64,000 nt of DNA, taken from the NCBI RefSeq assembly GCF_900183385.1, contig NZ_FXUT01000006.1, positions 202,710-266,709 of the forward strand, written 5' to 3'. The notes beneath the pieces are model-generated. The model saw nothing but the letters and a program-made list of their open reading frames with translations, made no database searches and was not told the origin of the DNA. The position numbers were made by a program, and so were the translations under genes. The first letter of the stretch is position 1. The number at the start of each line of letters is the position of its first letter. This document shows, piece after piece, positions 33,958 to 43,386 of the stretch. The DNA comes from Listeria costaricensis (lineage in GTDB: Bacteria; Bacillota; Bacilli; Lactobacillales; Listeriaceae).

Positions 33958-34848
33958 ATGAGTAATTATCTTGAAATTCCCAATCTGGACAAGGGGTTCC
34001 CGTTTCGACGTTTTGTCCACGAAGGCGAAGTGCTAGTCTATCCCCATTGGCACAAAATGATCGAGGTGATCTACGTCACAAAAGGAACCCTGCATCTTGG
34101 CATCAATGACATTCCGATTCATATGCAAGCAGGGGAAATTCAATTTATCAACGGAGGCGACGTGCATTATTTTCTCGCTTCACCAAACAGCGAGCGAATG
34201 GTGATCCAGTTTGACCTGACCTTTTTTCAGGAAGATGAGATGCAGACTGACGGAGAGCCCAGCTTACGACAGCTGTTTGCCAAAATGAAAGCACACAGTT
34301 CCGACTGGTCAGAAGAAACAGCTGTAAAAATGCGGACGCTACTCCGAGACATCCATATTGAAGATGAAACGAAACCGCTCGGCCATAAGTATTTGATCAA
34401 GGCCAAGCTGATGGAGATGGTGGCGCTTTTATATCGGGAAATTCCGGCAGAAGAGGATGATAAGACGCGCATTCTAAGCAAAGAAATCACGCTGAAATCA
34501 GAAGAGACGCTAGGAAAACTGGATGAAATTTTCTCCTACATTGAGGCCCATTACAAAGAGCCGATCAGCTTAGAGGAAATGGCCAATTTCACAGGCTTCA
34601 GCACCTACTATTTCACAAAATTTTTCAAGAAAAACACAGGCGTCACCTTTGTCACTTTTTTGAATGACTACCGGTTGAATCAGGCCAAATGGCTCTTGAT
34701 TAACGAGGAGATACCCATGGCAGAAGTGGCGGAACAGGTTGGTTTCAGCAGCGTCAAAACCTTTCACCATGCTTTCAAGCGGGCAATGGGGATCGCGCCG
34801 CTCAAATATCGGAAGACAATATACGGGAATAAGATGACAAGAAATTAG
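33958..34848 (+). CDS. AraC family transcriptional regulator
   Basis: A 296-residue regulator with an N-terminal cupin sensor (YPHWHKMIEVIYVTKGTLHL, MQAGEIQFINGGDVHYF) and a C-terminal double helix-turn-helix (about 190-290: ISLEEMANFTGFSTYYFTKFFK, then EIPMAEVAEQVGFSSVKTFHHAFKRAMG). It faces the five sugar-enzyme genes and is separated from them only by a hairpin, so it is the probable local regulator. L. monocytogenes has the same order (recalled as lmo2164). Confidence 0.92.
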   Translation: MSNYLEIPNLDKGFPFRRFVHEGEVLVYPHWHKMIEVIYVTKGTLHLGINDIPIHMQAGEIQFINGGDVHYFLASPNSERMVIQFDLTFFQEDEMQTDGEPSLRQLFAKMKAHSSDWSEETAVKMRTLLRDIHIEDETKPLGHKYLIKAKLMEMVALLYREIPAEEDDKTRILSKEITLKSEETLGKLDEIFSYIEAHYKEPISLEEMANFTGFSTYYFTKFFKKNTGVTFVTFLNDYRLNQAKWLLINEEIPMAEVAEQVGFSSVKTFHHAFKRAMGIAPLKYRKTIYGNKMTRN

Positions 34849-34856
34849 GAAGAAAT

Positions 34857-34913
34857 CCCTCCATTCATTTTGTATCATATAGGCAGATACAAAAATGAAT
34901 TGGAGGGTTTTTT
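34857..34913 (+). terminator. Hairpin/terminator that contains the ribosome binding site of the next gene
   Basis: CCCTCCATTCATTTTGTATC (34857-34876) pairs with 34886-34907 except for two single-base bulges, followed by six T. The 3' arm includes GGAGGG (34902-34907), which is the only RBS for GTG 34914. So the same element can stop araC transcripts and hide the operon's RBS in read-through RNA. Confidence 0.78.
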
Positions 34914-35990
34914 GTGACAGTAAAAGTTGGAATTATTGGTTGTGGTGGAATTGCGAACGGTAAACATATGCCAAGTCTCAAACAGGTGGCAGGAGTCGAA
35001 ATGGTGGCTTTTTGTGACATCAAAATGGAACGGGCAGAGCAGGCGAAAGCGGATTATGGTACTGAAAATGCAAGCGTATACAAGGATTATCGGGATTTAC
35101 TGGCTAATGAAGACATTGATGTCATTCATGTCTGTACACCGAATATCTCGCATGCAGTGATCTCGATTGCCGCCATGGAAGCAGGCAAACACGTCATGTG
35201 TGAGAAACCGATGGCCAAAACCGCCGCAGAAGGAAAAGCAATGATCGAGGCTTCCAAGCGCACTGGTAAAAAATTGACGATCGGCTACCAAAACCGCTTC
35301 CGCAAAGATTCACAGTATCTGCATCAGGTTTGTGAAAATGAAGAGCTGGGCGACATTTATTACGCCAAAGCAAAAGCGATTCGTCGTCGTGCCGTACCAA
35401 CATGGGGCGTATTTTTGGATGAAGAAGCGCAAGGCGGCGGCCCTCTAATCGACATTGGCACGCACGCACTCGACCTGACCCTTTGGATGATGGACAACTA
35501 TCGGCCTAAATATGTCGTTGGCAACAGCTATCACAAATTGTCCTCGATGAAAAATGCGGCCAACGCGTGGGGCTCATGGGATCCTGAAAAATTCACCGTG
35601 GAAGATTCGGCATTCGGTTTCATTACCATGGAAAACGGGGCAACCATCGTCCTTGAAGCCAGCTGGGCACTCAACACACTTGATGTCGGCGAAGCAAAAA
35701 CAGCCTTATCCGGTACAAAAGGTGGGGCAGACATGGAAGGCGGCCTGCGCATCAACGGGGAAGCATACGGCCAAACCTATGAGAAAAATATCCAACTTGA
35801 AACAGGCGGCGTAGACTTTTACGATGGCACAGGAGACGACCCGGCAGTCCTAGAAGCAGAGTCATGGATTCAAGCAGTGGTCAATGACGGCGAGCCAGTC
35901 GTGAAACCAGAGCAGGCACTCGTTGTCACGCAAATCCTAGAAGCCATTTATCAATCAGCTAAAACCGGCCAACCCGTCTATTTTGATTAG
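34914..35990 (+). CDS. Gfo/Idh/MocA family oxidoreductase
   Basis: A 358-residue NAD(P)-dependent dehydrogenase of sugars or polyols. The N-terminal Rossmann motif GIIGCGGIANGKH is clear, then the EKPMAKT motif carrying the conserved lysine, and the substrate-domain segment GGGPLIDIGTHALDL with the catalytic Asp/His. It starts at GTG 34914 within 7 bases of its RBS in the upstream hairpin. First of five co-directional enzymes (recalled as lmo2163). The true substrate is unknown. Confidence 0.9.
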   Translation: MTVKVGIIGCGGIANGKHMPSLKQVAGVEMVAFCDIKMERAEQAKADYGTENASVYKDYRDLLANEDIDVIHVCTPNISHAVISIAAMEAGKHVMCEKPMAKTAAEGKAMIEASKRTGKKLTIGYQNRFRKDSQYLHQVCENEELGDIYYAKAKAIRRRAVPTWGVFLDEEAQGGGPLIDIGTHALDLTLWMMDNYRPKYVVGNSYHKLSSMKNAANAWGSWDPEKFTVEDSAFGFITMENGATIVLEASWALNTLDVGEAKTALSGTKGGADMEGGLRINGEAYGQTYEKNIQLETGGVDFYDGTGDDPAVLEAESWIQAVVNDGEPVVKPEQALVVTQILEAIYQSAKTGQPVYFD

Positions 35991-36004
35991 AGAGGATGAG
36001 TCTC

Positions 36005-36751
36005 ATGACAACAAAAATCGCCTTGCAACTGTGGAGCGTTCAAAATGATGCAGAACTTGACTTGATGGGCACGCTCGAAAAGGTGCGGGAAATGGGCTAT
36101 GACGGCGTCGAATTTGCCGGCTATTTTGATCATTCCAGCACGGAAATCCGCCAGAAGCTCGACCAGCTGGGACTTGCCGTGGCGGGTTCCCATATCCCAA
36201 TTGAGCGCCTGATCGGCAACTTGGATGAAGTCATTCAGTTTGAAAAAGAAATAGGCAATCAGGAAATCGTTTGTCCATACAGCGATTTTGAAACCGAAAA
36301 AGAATGGCGCCTGTTTGCCCGTGAACTGCGGGAAATCGCCAAAAAAATCAAGGCGAACGGTCTTTCGTTCAGCTATCACAATCATGCCCACGAGTTGAAT
36401 CTCATTCAGGGACAGCAAATTCTAACGTTCCTGCTGGATGAGGTGCCAGATCTGCAAGCGGAATTCGACACCTACTGGCTGGCATTTGCGGGTGCTGATG
36501 TGCCAGCCTTTATCGAACCGTACAAAGGAAGAATGCCGCTGATTCATTTGAAAGATCGCTCGGGAGCAGAAAGTATCGAAATCGGTGCAGGAGATTTGCC
36601 AATCCGGCGCTACATCGACCAGGCGAAAAAATGCGGCACCGAATGGCTGATCATTGAACAGGAAGCCTTCCCGAACTATCCGCCAATGGAAAGTGTGGCA
36701 ATCGGCTATCAAAACCTGCGCGGGATTCTTAGAGAGGATGAGAGAAATTGA
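36005..36751 (+). CDS. Sugar phosphate isomerase/epimerase (AP endonuclease 2 fold)
   Basis: A 248-residue TIM-barrel protein of the xylose-isomerase-like/IolE family. Signature segments are [12 protein letters not shown] at the N-terminus, [21 protein letters not shown] with metal His, [16 protein letters not shown] with metal Glu/Asp, and [11 protein letters not shown] 36005 is chosen over 35996 for spacing from GAGAGG. It ends in an overlap with the ThuA-like gene. Confidence 0.88.
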   Translation: MTTKIALQLWSVQNDAELDLMGTLEKVREMGYDGVEFAGYFDHSSTEIRQKLDQLGLAVAGSHIPIERLIGNLDEVIQFEKEIGNQEIVCPYSDFETEKEWRLFARELREIAKKIKANGLSFSYHNHAHELNLIQGQQILTFLLDEVPDLQAEFDTYWLAFAGADVPAFIEPYKGRMPLIHLKDRSGAESIEIGAGDLPIRRYIDQAKKCGTEWLIIEQEAFPNYPPMESVAIGYQNLRGILREDERN

Positions 36752-37476
36752 CACGAGTAACCGTTTGGAATGAATATCGACATGAAAAAGCAGAGCCACA
36801 TGTAGCAGAAATCTATCCGGAGGGCATCCATGGACAGATTGCCTCCTTTTTACAAGCTGCCGGTTTTGAAACACAGACTGCAACACTTGATGAACCAGAG
36901 CATGGCTTGACAGAAGAAGTTTTGGCCAATACAGATGTCCTAATCTGGTGGGGGCACTGGGCACACGGCGAAGTGGCAGACGAAATCGTCGAACGCGTGC
37001 ACGACCGGGTTTTACATGGAATGGGCCTTGTCGTTTTACATTCCGGCCACATGTCGAAAATTTTTATGAAACTGATGGGCACAAGCTGTGACCTGAAATG
37101 GCGGGAAGCAGACGAAAAAGAACGCTTCTATGTCATCGACCCGACCCATGAAATTGTTCGAGGCATTCCAGAAAGCTTTGAACTTGAAAAAGAAGAAATG
37201 TACGGCGAGCACTTTGACATTCCGGCGCCTGATGAAACAATTCTACTCAGCTGGTTTGAAGGTGGCAATGTTTTCCGTAGCGGCATCACCTACAAGCGCG
37301 GCAATGGTCGAATCTTTTACTTCCAGCCAGGTCATGAGAGCTATCCGACTTATTATAATGAATACGTGCAGCAGATCATTTGTAATGGTGTGGCTTACTG
37401 CGCGCCAAAACGGACGACTTATCCCGTCTATGGACATGCAGAAAATATCTATCCGATCGGAGGAACAGAAAAATGA
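36748..37476 (+). CDS. ThuA-like (trehalose utilisation) domain protein
   Basis: A 242-residue protein of the ThuA fold (class I glutaminase-amidotransferase-like). [46 protein letters not shown] and [13 protein letters not shown] are conserved blocks. ThuA proteins act with Gfo/Idh/MocA dehydrogenases in oxidising disaccharides to 3-keto sugars. It starts at TTG 36748, overlapping the previous stop (TTGA). Middle gene of the operon. Confidence 0.88.
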   Translation: MTRVTVWNEYRHEKAEPHVAEIYPEGIHGQIASFLQAAGFETQTATLDEPEHGLTEEVLANTDVLIWWGHWAHGEVADEIVERVHDRVLHGMGLVVLHSGHMSKIFMKLMGTSCDLKWREADEKERFYVIDPTHEIVRGIPESFELEKEEMYGEHFDIPAPDETILLSWFEGGNVFRSGITYKRGNGRIFYFQPGHESYPTYYNEYVQQIICNGVAYCAPKRTTYPVYGHAENIYPIGGTEK

Positions 37477-38441
37477 AACTAGGCGTATTTACTCCCCTAT
37501 TTGCCGACCTTTCTTTAGAAGAAATGTTGGATAAGGTACAAAAAGCCGGCCTTGATGCTGTAGAAATCGGTACAGGCGGCAATCCCGGCAATCATCACTG
37601 CCCGACAGACGACCTTTTAGCCAGTGCTGAAAAACGAGAAGCCTATCTGGCGGAATTCAAAAAACGCGGCATCACAATCAGCGCACTCAGCTGCCATGAT
37701 AACCCAATCTCGCCAGTCAAAGAAGAGCGGGAAGCGGCCGATGAAATTTTGCGCAAAACGATTAAGCTGGCCTCACTTTTAGGCGTCCCGGTGGTCAATA
37801 CATTTTCAGGAACAGCCGGAAATGATGATCAGGCAACAGCACCCAACTGGCCGGTCATTCCGTGGCCAACCGTGTACAGCGACATGAAAACCTGGCAGTG
37901 GGAAAACAAGCTGATCCCTTACTGGAAAGAAATCGGTCAGCTGGCAGAAGAGCACCAAGTCAAAATCGGCATTGAACTGCATGGCGGCTTCCTTTGCCAC
38001 ACCCCTTATACGATTTTAAAACTTCGCGAGGAAACCAGTGAGGCCATCGGTGTCAATCTTGACCCTAGTCATCTATGGTGGCAAGGCATCGATCCAGTGG
38101 CAGCCATTCGCATTCTAGGCGAAAAAGGAGCCATTCATCATTTCCATGCCAAGGACACCTACTTGGATCAGGATAACATCAACATGTATGGCCTGACCGA
38201 CATGCAGCCATACGGAGAAGTGCGGACTCGGGCCTGGACCTTCCGTTCAGTCGGCTGCGGCCATAGCATTTCCGAATGGTCAGACATCATGAGTGCCCTC
38301 CGAACTTACGGCTATGATTATGTCGTCAGCATTGAGCATGAGGATCCACTGATGTCGATCGACGAAGGCTTCACGCGTGCCGTTACCAATCTGCAGGGCA
38401 TTTTAATCCGTGAACAGCCACTGGACATGTGGTGGGCATAA
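37473..38441 (+). CDS. Sugar phosphate isomerase/epimerase
   Basis: A 322-residue xylose-isomerase-like TIM-barrel protein, second of its kind in the operon. [19 protein letters not shown] opens the protein; [45 protein letters not shown] and [12 protein letters not shown] carry metal-binding Glu, Asp and His. AGGAACAG and GGAGG lie upstream and the ATG overlaps the ThuA stop by 4 bases. Likely isomerisation or hydrolysis of a keto-sugar. Confidence 0.88.
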   Translation: MKLGVFTPLFADLSLEEMLDKVQKAGLDAVEIGTGGNPGNHHCPTDDLLASAEKREAYLAEFKKRGITISALSCHDNPISPVKEEREAADEILRKTIKLASLLGVPVVNTFSGTAGNDDQATAPNWPVIPWPTVYSDMKTWQWENKLIPYWKEIGQLAEEHQVKIGIELHGGFLCHTPYTILKLREETSEAIGVNLDPSHLWWQGIDPVAAIRILGEKGAIHHFHAKDTYLDQDNINMYGLTDMQPYGEVRTRAWTFRSVGCGHSISEWSDIMSALRTYGYDYVVSIEHEDPLMSIDEGFTRAVTNLQGILIREQPLDMWWA

Positions 38442-38456
38442 GAAAGGAAGAGGAAA

Positions 38457-39506
38457 ATGTTACAAATCGCAATTATCGGTTACGGCGGCATGGGCACCTA
38501 TCATGTCGAGCTCATAAACGCCAGTGACCGCGTTCGTGTAAAAGGTATTTTTGACATTGATGAAGCTCGCGGCAAGGCTGCCAAGGAACGCGGACTATAT
38601 GTGTATCGCAGTTATCAAGAGGTGCTTGCCGATCCAGATATCGCGGCCGTCCTAATCGCCACACCGAACGATGTCCACAAAAAACTGGCCATCCGCGCGC
38701 TCGAAGCCGGCAAGCATGTCATCTCAGAAAAACCCGTCACCATCACGACGACCGAATTTCAAGAGATTCTAGAGACAGCCGCCAAAGCAGATCGCACCTT
38801 TATGGTCCATCAAAATCGGCGCTGGGACGAGGATTTCCTAACCATTAAACGACTAAAACAGGAAAAATTAATCGGGGATGTTTTCCATCTTGAATCACGG
38901 GTTCAAGGAGCAAACGGTATTCCGGGAGATTGGCGTCATAAACTGGCACAAGGAGGCGGCATGGTGCTCGACTGGGGCGTCCATTTGCTAGATCAGCTGC
39001 TATTCATGGAGGACAGTCGAATCGAAAGCGTCTATGCCACACTCAGCTACGTTTTGGGAGATGAAGTAGATGACGGTTTTACAGCCCTGATCCGTTTTGA
39101 AAGCGGGCTGACAGCGCATATTGAAGTCGGTACGACCAACTTCATCAAATTGCCGCGCTGGTATGTGCGGGGAACAGCTGGTAATGCCGTGATCGAAGAC
39201 TGGGATCTAAGCGGCCGAATGATCGTGCCAACTTACCTAGAAGGAATTGAAGCACCCAAACCGATCCAAGCAGGCGTAGGTTTGACCAAAACGATGGCAC
39301 CACCGAGCGAAGAGGCAACAGCAGAAAAAGCATTGCCGGAGCCACTTCAAAATAAAACAAGCTTCTACAATAATTTTGCGAATGTCGTACTCGACGGGCA
39401 GGAAGCCATCGTGAAAAATGAAGAAGTCATGCGTGTGATGAAACTGATTGAAGCGATCTTTACTTCCGCACGTGAAAATCGTGTTGTCACTGAAATCGAT
39501 GAATAA
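38457..39506 (+). CDS. Gfo/Idh/MocA family oxidoreductase
   Basis: A 349-residue NAD(P)-dependent dehydrogenase, second in the operon. It has AIIGYGGMGTYHVEL (dinucleotide fold), SEKPVTITTTEF with the conserved Lys, HQNRRWDEDF, and GGGMVLDWGVHLLDQLL with the catalytic residues. It is preceded by GGAAGAGG at normal spacing and closes the operon at a strong terminator. It may catalyse a reverse redox step relative to the first dehydrogenase; this is inference. Confidence 0.9.
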   Translation: MLQIAIIGYGGMGTYHVELINASDRVRVKGIFDIDEARGKAAKERGLYVYRSYQEVLADPDIAAVLIATPNDVHKKLAIRALEAGKHVISEKPVTITTTEFQEILETAAKADRTFMVHQNRRWDEDFLTIKRLKQEKLIGDVFHLESRVQGANGIPGDWRHKLAQGGGMVLDWGVHLLDQLLFMEDSRIESVYATLSYVLGDEVDDGFTALIRFESGLTAHIEVGTTNFIKLPRWYVRGTAGNAVIEDWDLSGRMIVPTYLEGIEAPKPIQAGVGLTKTMAPPSEEATAEKALPEPLQNKTSFYNNFANVVLDGQEAIVKNEEVMRVMKLIEAIFTSARENRVVTEIDE

Positions 39507-39517
39507 AAAATGAATGG

Positions 39518-39561
39518 ACCTCCAAAAGTTAGATGTTGACGCTAACTTTTGGAGGCTTTTT
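39518..39561 (+). terminator. Terminator of the sugar-enzyme operon
   Basis: CCTCCAAAAGTTAG (39519-39532) / CTAACTTTTGGAGG (39542-39555), perfect 14-bp stem, then T-rich. Confidence 0.92.
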
Positions 39562-39675
39562 AGTCAGTCAACCAACTAGACCAATTTTGAATTTAGGCTC
39601 AATAAGGAAAAATTATCGCGATGACTCAAGGTGTATTTGATTAAATAATATCCGACATAAATGCAAGAAGAACGG

Positions 39676-39704
39676 TTGACGTATCAGTACTTAAGCGATA
39701 TAAT
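39676..39704 (+). promoter_or_regulatory. Sigma-A promoter
   Basis: TTGACG (39676-39681), 17-base spacer, TATAAT (39699-39704), about 55 bases before the YitT-like gene. A near-consensus promoter. Confidence 0.85.
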
Positions 39705-39758
39705 CAGCAAGGATAAGAGAAGTTGTTCACCATAAAATTTTTTTCGAGGTGTTTTATT

Positions 39759-40634
39759 TTGGAAAGGATACCATTTCTGTCGAAGCTTTGTAAACGCGAG
39801 CGGTTGATGCAGGTTCTTGTTGCACTCACCTATGCCATTCTTGCCGGGGTCAGCATGAACTTCTTTTTGGCACCCACCCATGTATATGCCAGTGGTGTCA
39901 ATGGTTTAGCCCAAATGCTTTCGAGCCTGATGGAAACTTTTACCCCTTTCCACCTGTCAACATCCGTATGGCTGCTGATTTTGAATCTGCCGCTCATATA
40001 TTTGGCATGGAAGCGCCTCGGCAAAGCTTTTACTTGTTTTACTCTTATTGCAGTTGTTGCGGCATCGATCATGATGAAGGTGCTGCCTGTTGTGGCGATT
40101 ACTGAAAATCCGCTTTTGGCGGCTATTTTTGGTGGCTGTTTTAGCGGACTAGGTGTAGGGATTTGTTTGAAATATGGTTTTTCAACTGGCGGTACAGATA
40201 TTATTGCGCTGCTTATCCAAAAAACTACCGGAACGAATGTCGGACAGTTAGGACTTATTTTGAACGGGGTAATCGTTGTACTTGCTGGGGCAGTTTATGG
40301 CTGGGAAATGGCCCTCTATACAATGATTGCGATTTATGTCAACATGCATATGCTGGATACCGTTCATACAAAGCAGCAAAAAGTTACCGTCATGATTGTG
40401 ACCAAAAATACAGCTATTGTCGAAAAAGCCTTACTTGATAATTTTCGGCATGGGATTACTGTCATGGAAAATGGCTATGGTGCTTATACACATGAGCCTG
40501 TCAGTATGATGTTGACGGTAGTATCTGCTTTTGAACTTTATGAACTGGGAAAAGTTGTTCGTAAAGCTGATCCGAATGCCTTTGTGAATATCCAAAGAAC
40601 AAATAAAATTTTGGGTAAATTTGCAGGGGTATAG
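39759..40634 (+). CDS. YitT/DUF2179 family membrane protein
   Basis: A 291-residue protein with five or six membrane helices (about 20-180) and a cytoplasmic C-terminal DUF2179-type domain. GVSMNFFLAPTHVYASGVNGLAQML, KYGFSTGGTDIIALLI and TVHTKQQKVTVMIVTKN are typical of the YitT family, whose function is uncertain. TTG 39759 is chosen with GAGGTG 7 bases upstream; the frame extends back to 39723 without an RBS. A strong promoter precedes it. Confidence 0.85.
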   Translation: MERIPFLSKLCKRERLMQVLVALTYAILAGVSMNFFLAPTHVYASGVNGLAQMLSSLMETFTPFHLSTSVWLLILNLPLIYLAWKRLGKAFTCFTLIAVVAASIMMKVLPVVAITENPLLAAIFGGCFSGLGVGICLKYGFSTGGTDIIALLIQKTTGTNVGQLGLILNGVIVVLAGAVYGWEMALYTMIAIYVNMHMLDTVHTKQQKVTVMIVTKNTAIVEKALLDNFRHGITVMENGYGAYTHEPVSMMLTVVSAFELYELGKVVRKADPNAFVNIQRTNKILGKFAGV

Positions 40635-41098
40635 AAAATCCATAAAAATCGAACAGGTGTTATAGGAGGACGAGCTTGTTTGAGTATGAATGTAGCTGAT
40701 ATGTGTAATTTTTATTACAAATCGGCTAAAAATCCAAATAACAGAAAATTCTGCCACAATTGCCGCAAATTGTATCTTGAGAAGTGCAAAATTAGATGTC
40801 ACAACTCGTGCAATAACATGTAAAATAGAGATATATTTCATATTAGAAGGATTTCTTTCTTTTGTTTTTAAGCGAAAATAATATAAGATTTATTATTTGG
40901 TTTTGGTGGAAATCAGATAATTTCGCAAAAATGCTTGAAAAATAGCCGGGAAATATTTCATTTTCCTCGAAAAAATGTTTCATTTTATGCTTATCAACTA
41001 ATGGATGTGAGAATAAGAAAGAAATCTAGCTTTTTTCGCAAATAATATGAAATAGTTCGTATAGGAAGACAACTAGGAGATGAAAGAAGGTCGTAGAA
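40635..41098. other. AT-rich intergenic region
   Basis: No gene that I can support on either strand. It carries several AT-rich palindromic stretches and ends with the leader of the Crp/Fnr gene. No consensus PrfA box (TTAACANNTGTTAA) is seen. Confidence 0.55.
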
Positions 41099-41635
41099 AT
41101 GATACAGATGGAGATGGAACTGCTAAATTTCAAAAAAGAAGCACAACTAGACCAGCAAAATTATTTTATCTGCGAAGGAATTGTATCACTTGAATATCAA
41201 GGGCGAATCATTCGGATTTTACAGAAGGGAGATTTTATCCTTTCTACTTGGTCTAAAACTATTTTTGACCAACTGGTATTTCGGGCAAAAACAGAGTGTC
41301 TTCTGATGGAAGTTGGAGAAGATGAGATCTCGACAGAACAGCTGGAAGAAGAAAAAGAGAAACTGCTGCAAGGATTTATGGACAGAACGGATTTGATTAT
41401 TGAAAAGGATGCAGAAAAAAGGTATCTGCTGTTTCTTTCTTACTTAGGAAGAGAAATTGGAACAACCATTAATCAAAAAGTCATCATTCCGAAAATATTT
41501 AAATATCAAGAGTTGGCACAAACCTTAGAATTAACAAGAGAATATTTATCTGCTATCGAAAAAAAGATGATTGAAAGTCATAAGCTGGAAAAAGAAAAAG
41601 GTGTGATCATGATTCAAGCAATCAATCAGCTTTGA
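41099..41635 (+). CDS. Short Crp/Fnr family regulator
   Basis: A 178-residue regulator with a partial cyclic-nucleotide-binding-like beta roll (YFICEGIVSLEYQGRIIRILQKGDFI) and a C-terminal winged helix (KYQELAQTLELTREYLSAIEKKMIESHKLEKEK). It is shorter than PrfA or typical Crp (about 220-237) and lacks part of the N-terminal domain. cAMP-contacting residues are not recognised. Listeria have many paralogues of this kind. AAGAAGGTCG precedes ATG 41099. A second regulator follows 32 bases later. Confidence 0.78.
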   Translation: MIQMEMELLNFKKEAQLDQQNYFICEGIVSLEYQGRIIRILQKGDFILSTWSKTIFDQLVFRAKTECLLMEVGEDEISTEQLEEEKEKLLQGFMDRTDLIIEKDAEKRYLLFLSYLGREIGTTINQKVIIPKIFKYQELAQTLELTREYLSAIEKKMIESHKLEKEKGVIMIQAINQL

Positions 41636-41667
41636 TCTGACGACAGACGACGATAGGAGAGGTTCGC

Positions 41668-43143
41668 ATGCAACTTAATGATTATGTTGAAAAAGATATC
41701 ATCCGGAAAAAAGATATTTGCGAACTCCTTTATAATGGTCGAATCAGGAAAAGAAAATGGATTGCAAACAAACTTGAAGTAAGCGAAGGAACGATTCTTC
41801 AAGATATTAAAAAAATGAATAATCTTTTTCAGCCTATCAATGTCAATATTCACGCAACGGCAAAAGGATATCATCTAGATAACCCTTCTTTTGTGAGTAA
41901 AAAAGGATTGACTGCGGTTCTGTTAGAAAAGTCACTTTTCCTAAAAGCTTTGACATTTTTCTGTCAGAATCAAGAGAAAACGTTGGCGGATTTTGCTAAT
42001 CAATATTTTATTTCTTTGAGTCAGGCCTATAAATTGCGTGGACGCGTACAAGCCTACCTTAGAGAGATTGGACTGGAATTGAATATAGATAGGATTACGG
42101 GACTGGAGTATCGACTCCGCTTTTTTAAAGCCTATATCCAGATCATGACGGGTGTCCAACTGATTAAAATTCCAAAAAGAGTAGAGGAACAAATACAGCG
42201 TTTTATTCATGAGACAAGTGTGCAGATTCAATTAGATTTTGCTCCTCAAACAATCGAATATCTGGTTCTTTTAATTTATTTGGGCCTATTCTCAGAGCAA
42301 GAAGAATCGGGGATACCGCAAAGAGAACTCGAATACTCACCGAAGCGCTTAAGCTATGCTGTCTCTGCTAATTTAGATTTACTGAGCAGCTTGGCAAAGA
42401 AGGAGCGACTGAAAAAAGAGGAACCATATTTTACTTTAATTTTTTGCGTTCAAAATGAAAAACACCTAGATATCGACCAGACATATAGTTCGTTAGAATA
42501 CCATGATCAACATGATTTTCGTGATAATCGTCAAGTACAAGATTTATTCGGCCAATTAGAAAGTCGTTTCCATAAAGAATTTCTGCTAGACGATCCCATT
42601 TTGTGGTGCGCCTTTAATAATTTCTTTAAAAAAACGATTTGTGATTTACAACCGCTTATTCCGCAAGAACGTGTTTTTTTACCAACAGCCAAACAAGAAT
42701 ACTATTATGAAATCAGACAGATGCTATTTGCTTGGAAAAAAAAGTGGGCGTTTCCCTATCAATTTGATGACATGCATATTCAGCAGCTGGCCCTTCATAC
42801 ATTTGAGAGCTTGCACGAGCGCTCATGTTATTATGTCAACTTGGTAACGGAATCCAGTATCGATTTCTTTAGTTATCAAATTCTATTTGATAAAGAATTT
42901 CGCGGGAAAATTCGCATTCACTGCCAGGTGTTTTCAAATGTTCAACAAGCTTTGCAGGATGCGAAACAGTCCGGTAATAGCGTTCTCTGTGATGAAAAAA
43001 TATATTTACCCACCTATAAAAAGCTGTTTCCACAAGTATCACCAGTTTCGCTGGCTTTTACATCGAGGGAATGGCTGACAATAGAGGCAAGAATCAGCAA
43101 AAAGCAAGTGAGCCGAACACCTGCAACTAAAAAAACGGAATGA
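41668..43143 (+). CDS. Mga/AtxA-like helix-turn-helix regulator
   Basis: A 491-residue regulator with two N-terminal helix-turn-helix regions (about 14-60: GRIRKRKWIANKLEVSEGTIL; about 100-135: KTLADFANQYFISLSQAYKLRGRVQAYL). PRD-like helical repeats and a C-terminal EIIB-like fold follow, as in Mga of streptococci. Mga-type proteins activate surface or virulence genes and may be tuned by PTS phosphorylation. TAGGAGAGG precedes ATG 41668. No adjacent surface-protein gene is present, so the target is unknown. Confidence 0.8.
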   Translation: MQLNDYVEKDIIRKKDICELLYNGRIRKRKWIANKLEVSEGTILQDIKKMNNLFQPINVNIHATAKGYHLDNPSFVSKKGLTAVLLEKSLFLKALTFFCQNQEKTLADFANQYFISLSQAYKLRGRVQAYLREIGLELNIDRITGLEYRLRFFKAYIQIMTGVQLIKIPKRVEEQIQRFIHETSVQIQLDFAPQTIEYLVLLIYLGLFSEQEESGIPQRELEYSPKRLSYAVSANLDLLSSLAKKERLKKEEPYFTLIFCVQNEKHLDIDQTYSSLEYHDQHDFRDNRQVQDLFGQLESRFHKEFLLDDPILWCAFNNFFKKTICDLQPLIPQERVFLPTAKQEYYYEIRQMLFAWKKKWAFPYQFDDMHIQQLALHTFESLHERSCYYVNLVTESSIDFFSYQILFDKEFRGKIRIHCQVFSNVQQALQDAKQSGNSVLCDEKIYLPTYKKLFPQVSPVSLAFTSREWLTIEARISKKQVSRTPATKKTE

Positions 43144-43162
43144 ATGTTGAGTGATTTGTTTA

Positions 43163-43206
43163 ATGACTGCAGACCAAGTATGAAAATAAGGGTCTGCAGT
43201 TTTTTT
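43163..43206 (+). terminator. Terminator of the Mga-like gene
   Basis: ACTGCAGACC (43165-43174) / GGTCTGCAGT (43191-43200), then six T. Confidence 0.9.
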
Positions 43207-43328
43207 GTGTATAAAAACAAACGAAAGCTGGTTAAACATAGAACGGGTAGATTTGGCTTAGAGGGAGAAGGTAGATGAACCTGAGAAAACTAATCGCCCA
43301 GTTTGGGGGGGACTACATGTGAAACCGA

Positions 43329-43371
43329 AAAAAGGTCTTGCACAGCGCGATATCGTTGTGCAAGACCTTTT
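43329..43371 (-). terminator. Terminator of the GAPDH gene
   Basis: AAAAGGTCTTGCACA / TGTGCAAGACCTTTT, a near-perfect 14-15-bp stem with A and T runs; works on the minus strand. Confidence 0.9.
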
Positions 43372-43386
43372 CGACTTACTATAAGT

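Noticed and set aside
40795-40830. ATAACATGTAAA as a PrfA box for the Crp/Fnr region
   Set aside because: The two-base spacer of TTAACANNTGTTAA is missing, and it lies far from the start of the regulator gene.
40431-40841. 136-codon antisense frame overlapping the end of the YitT-like gene
   Set aside because: Overlaps a well-supported gene on the other strand, lacks an RBS, and its sequence looks like a reverse-frame shadow.
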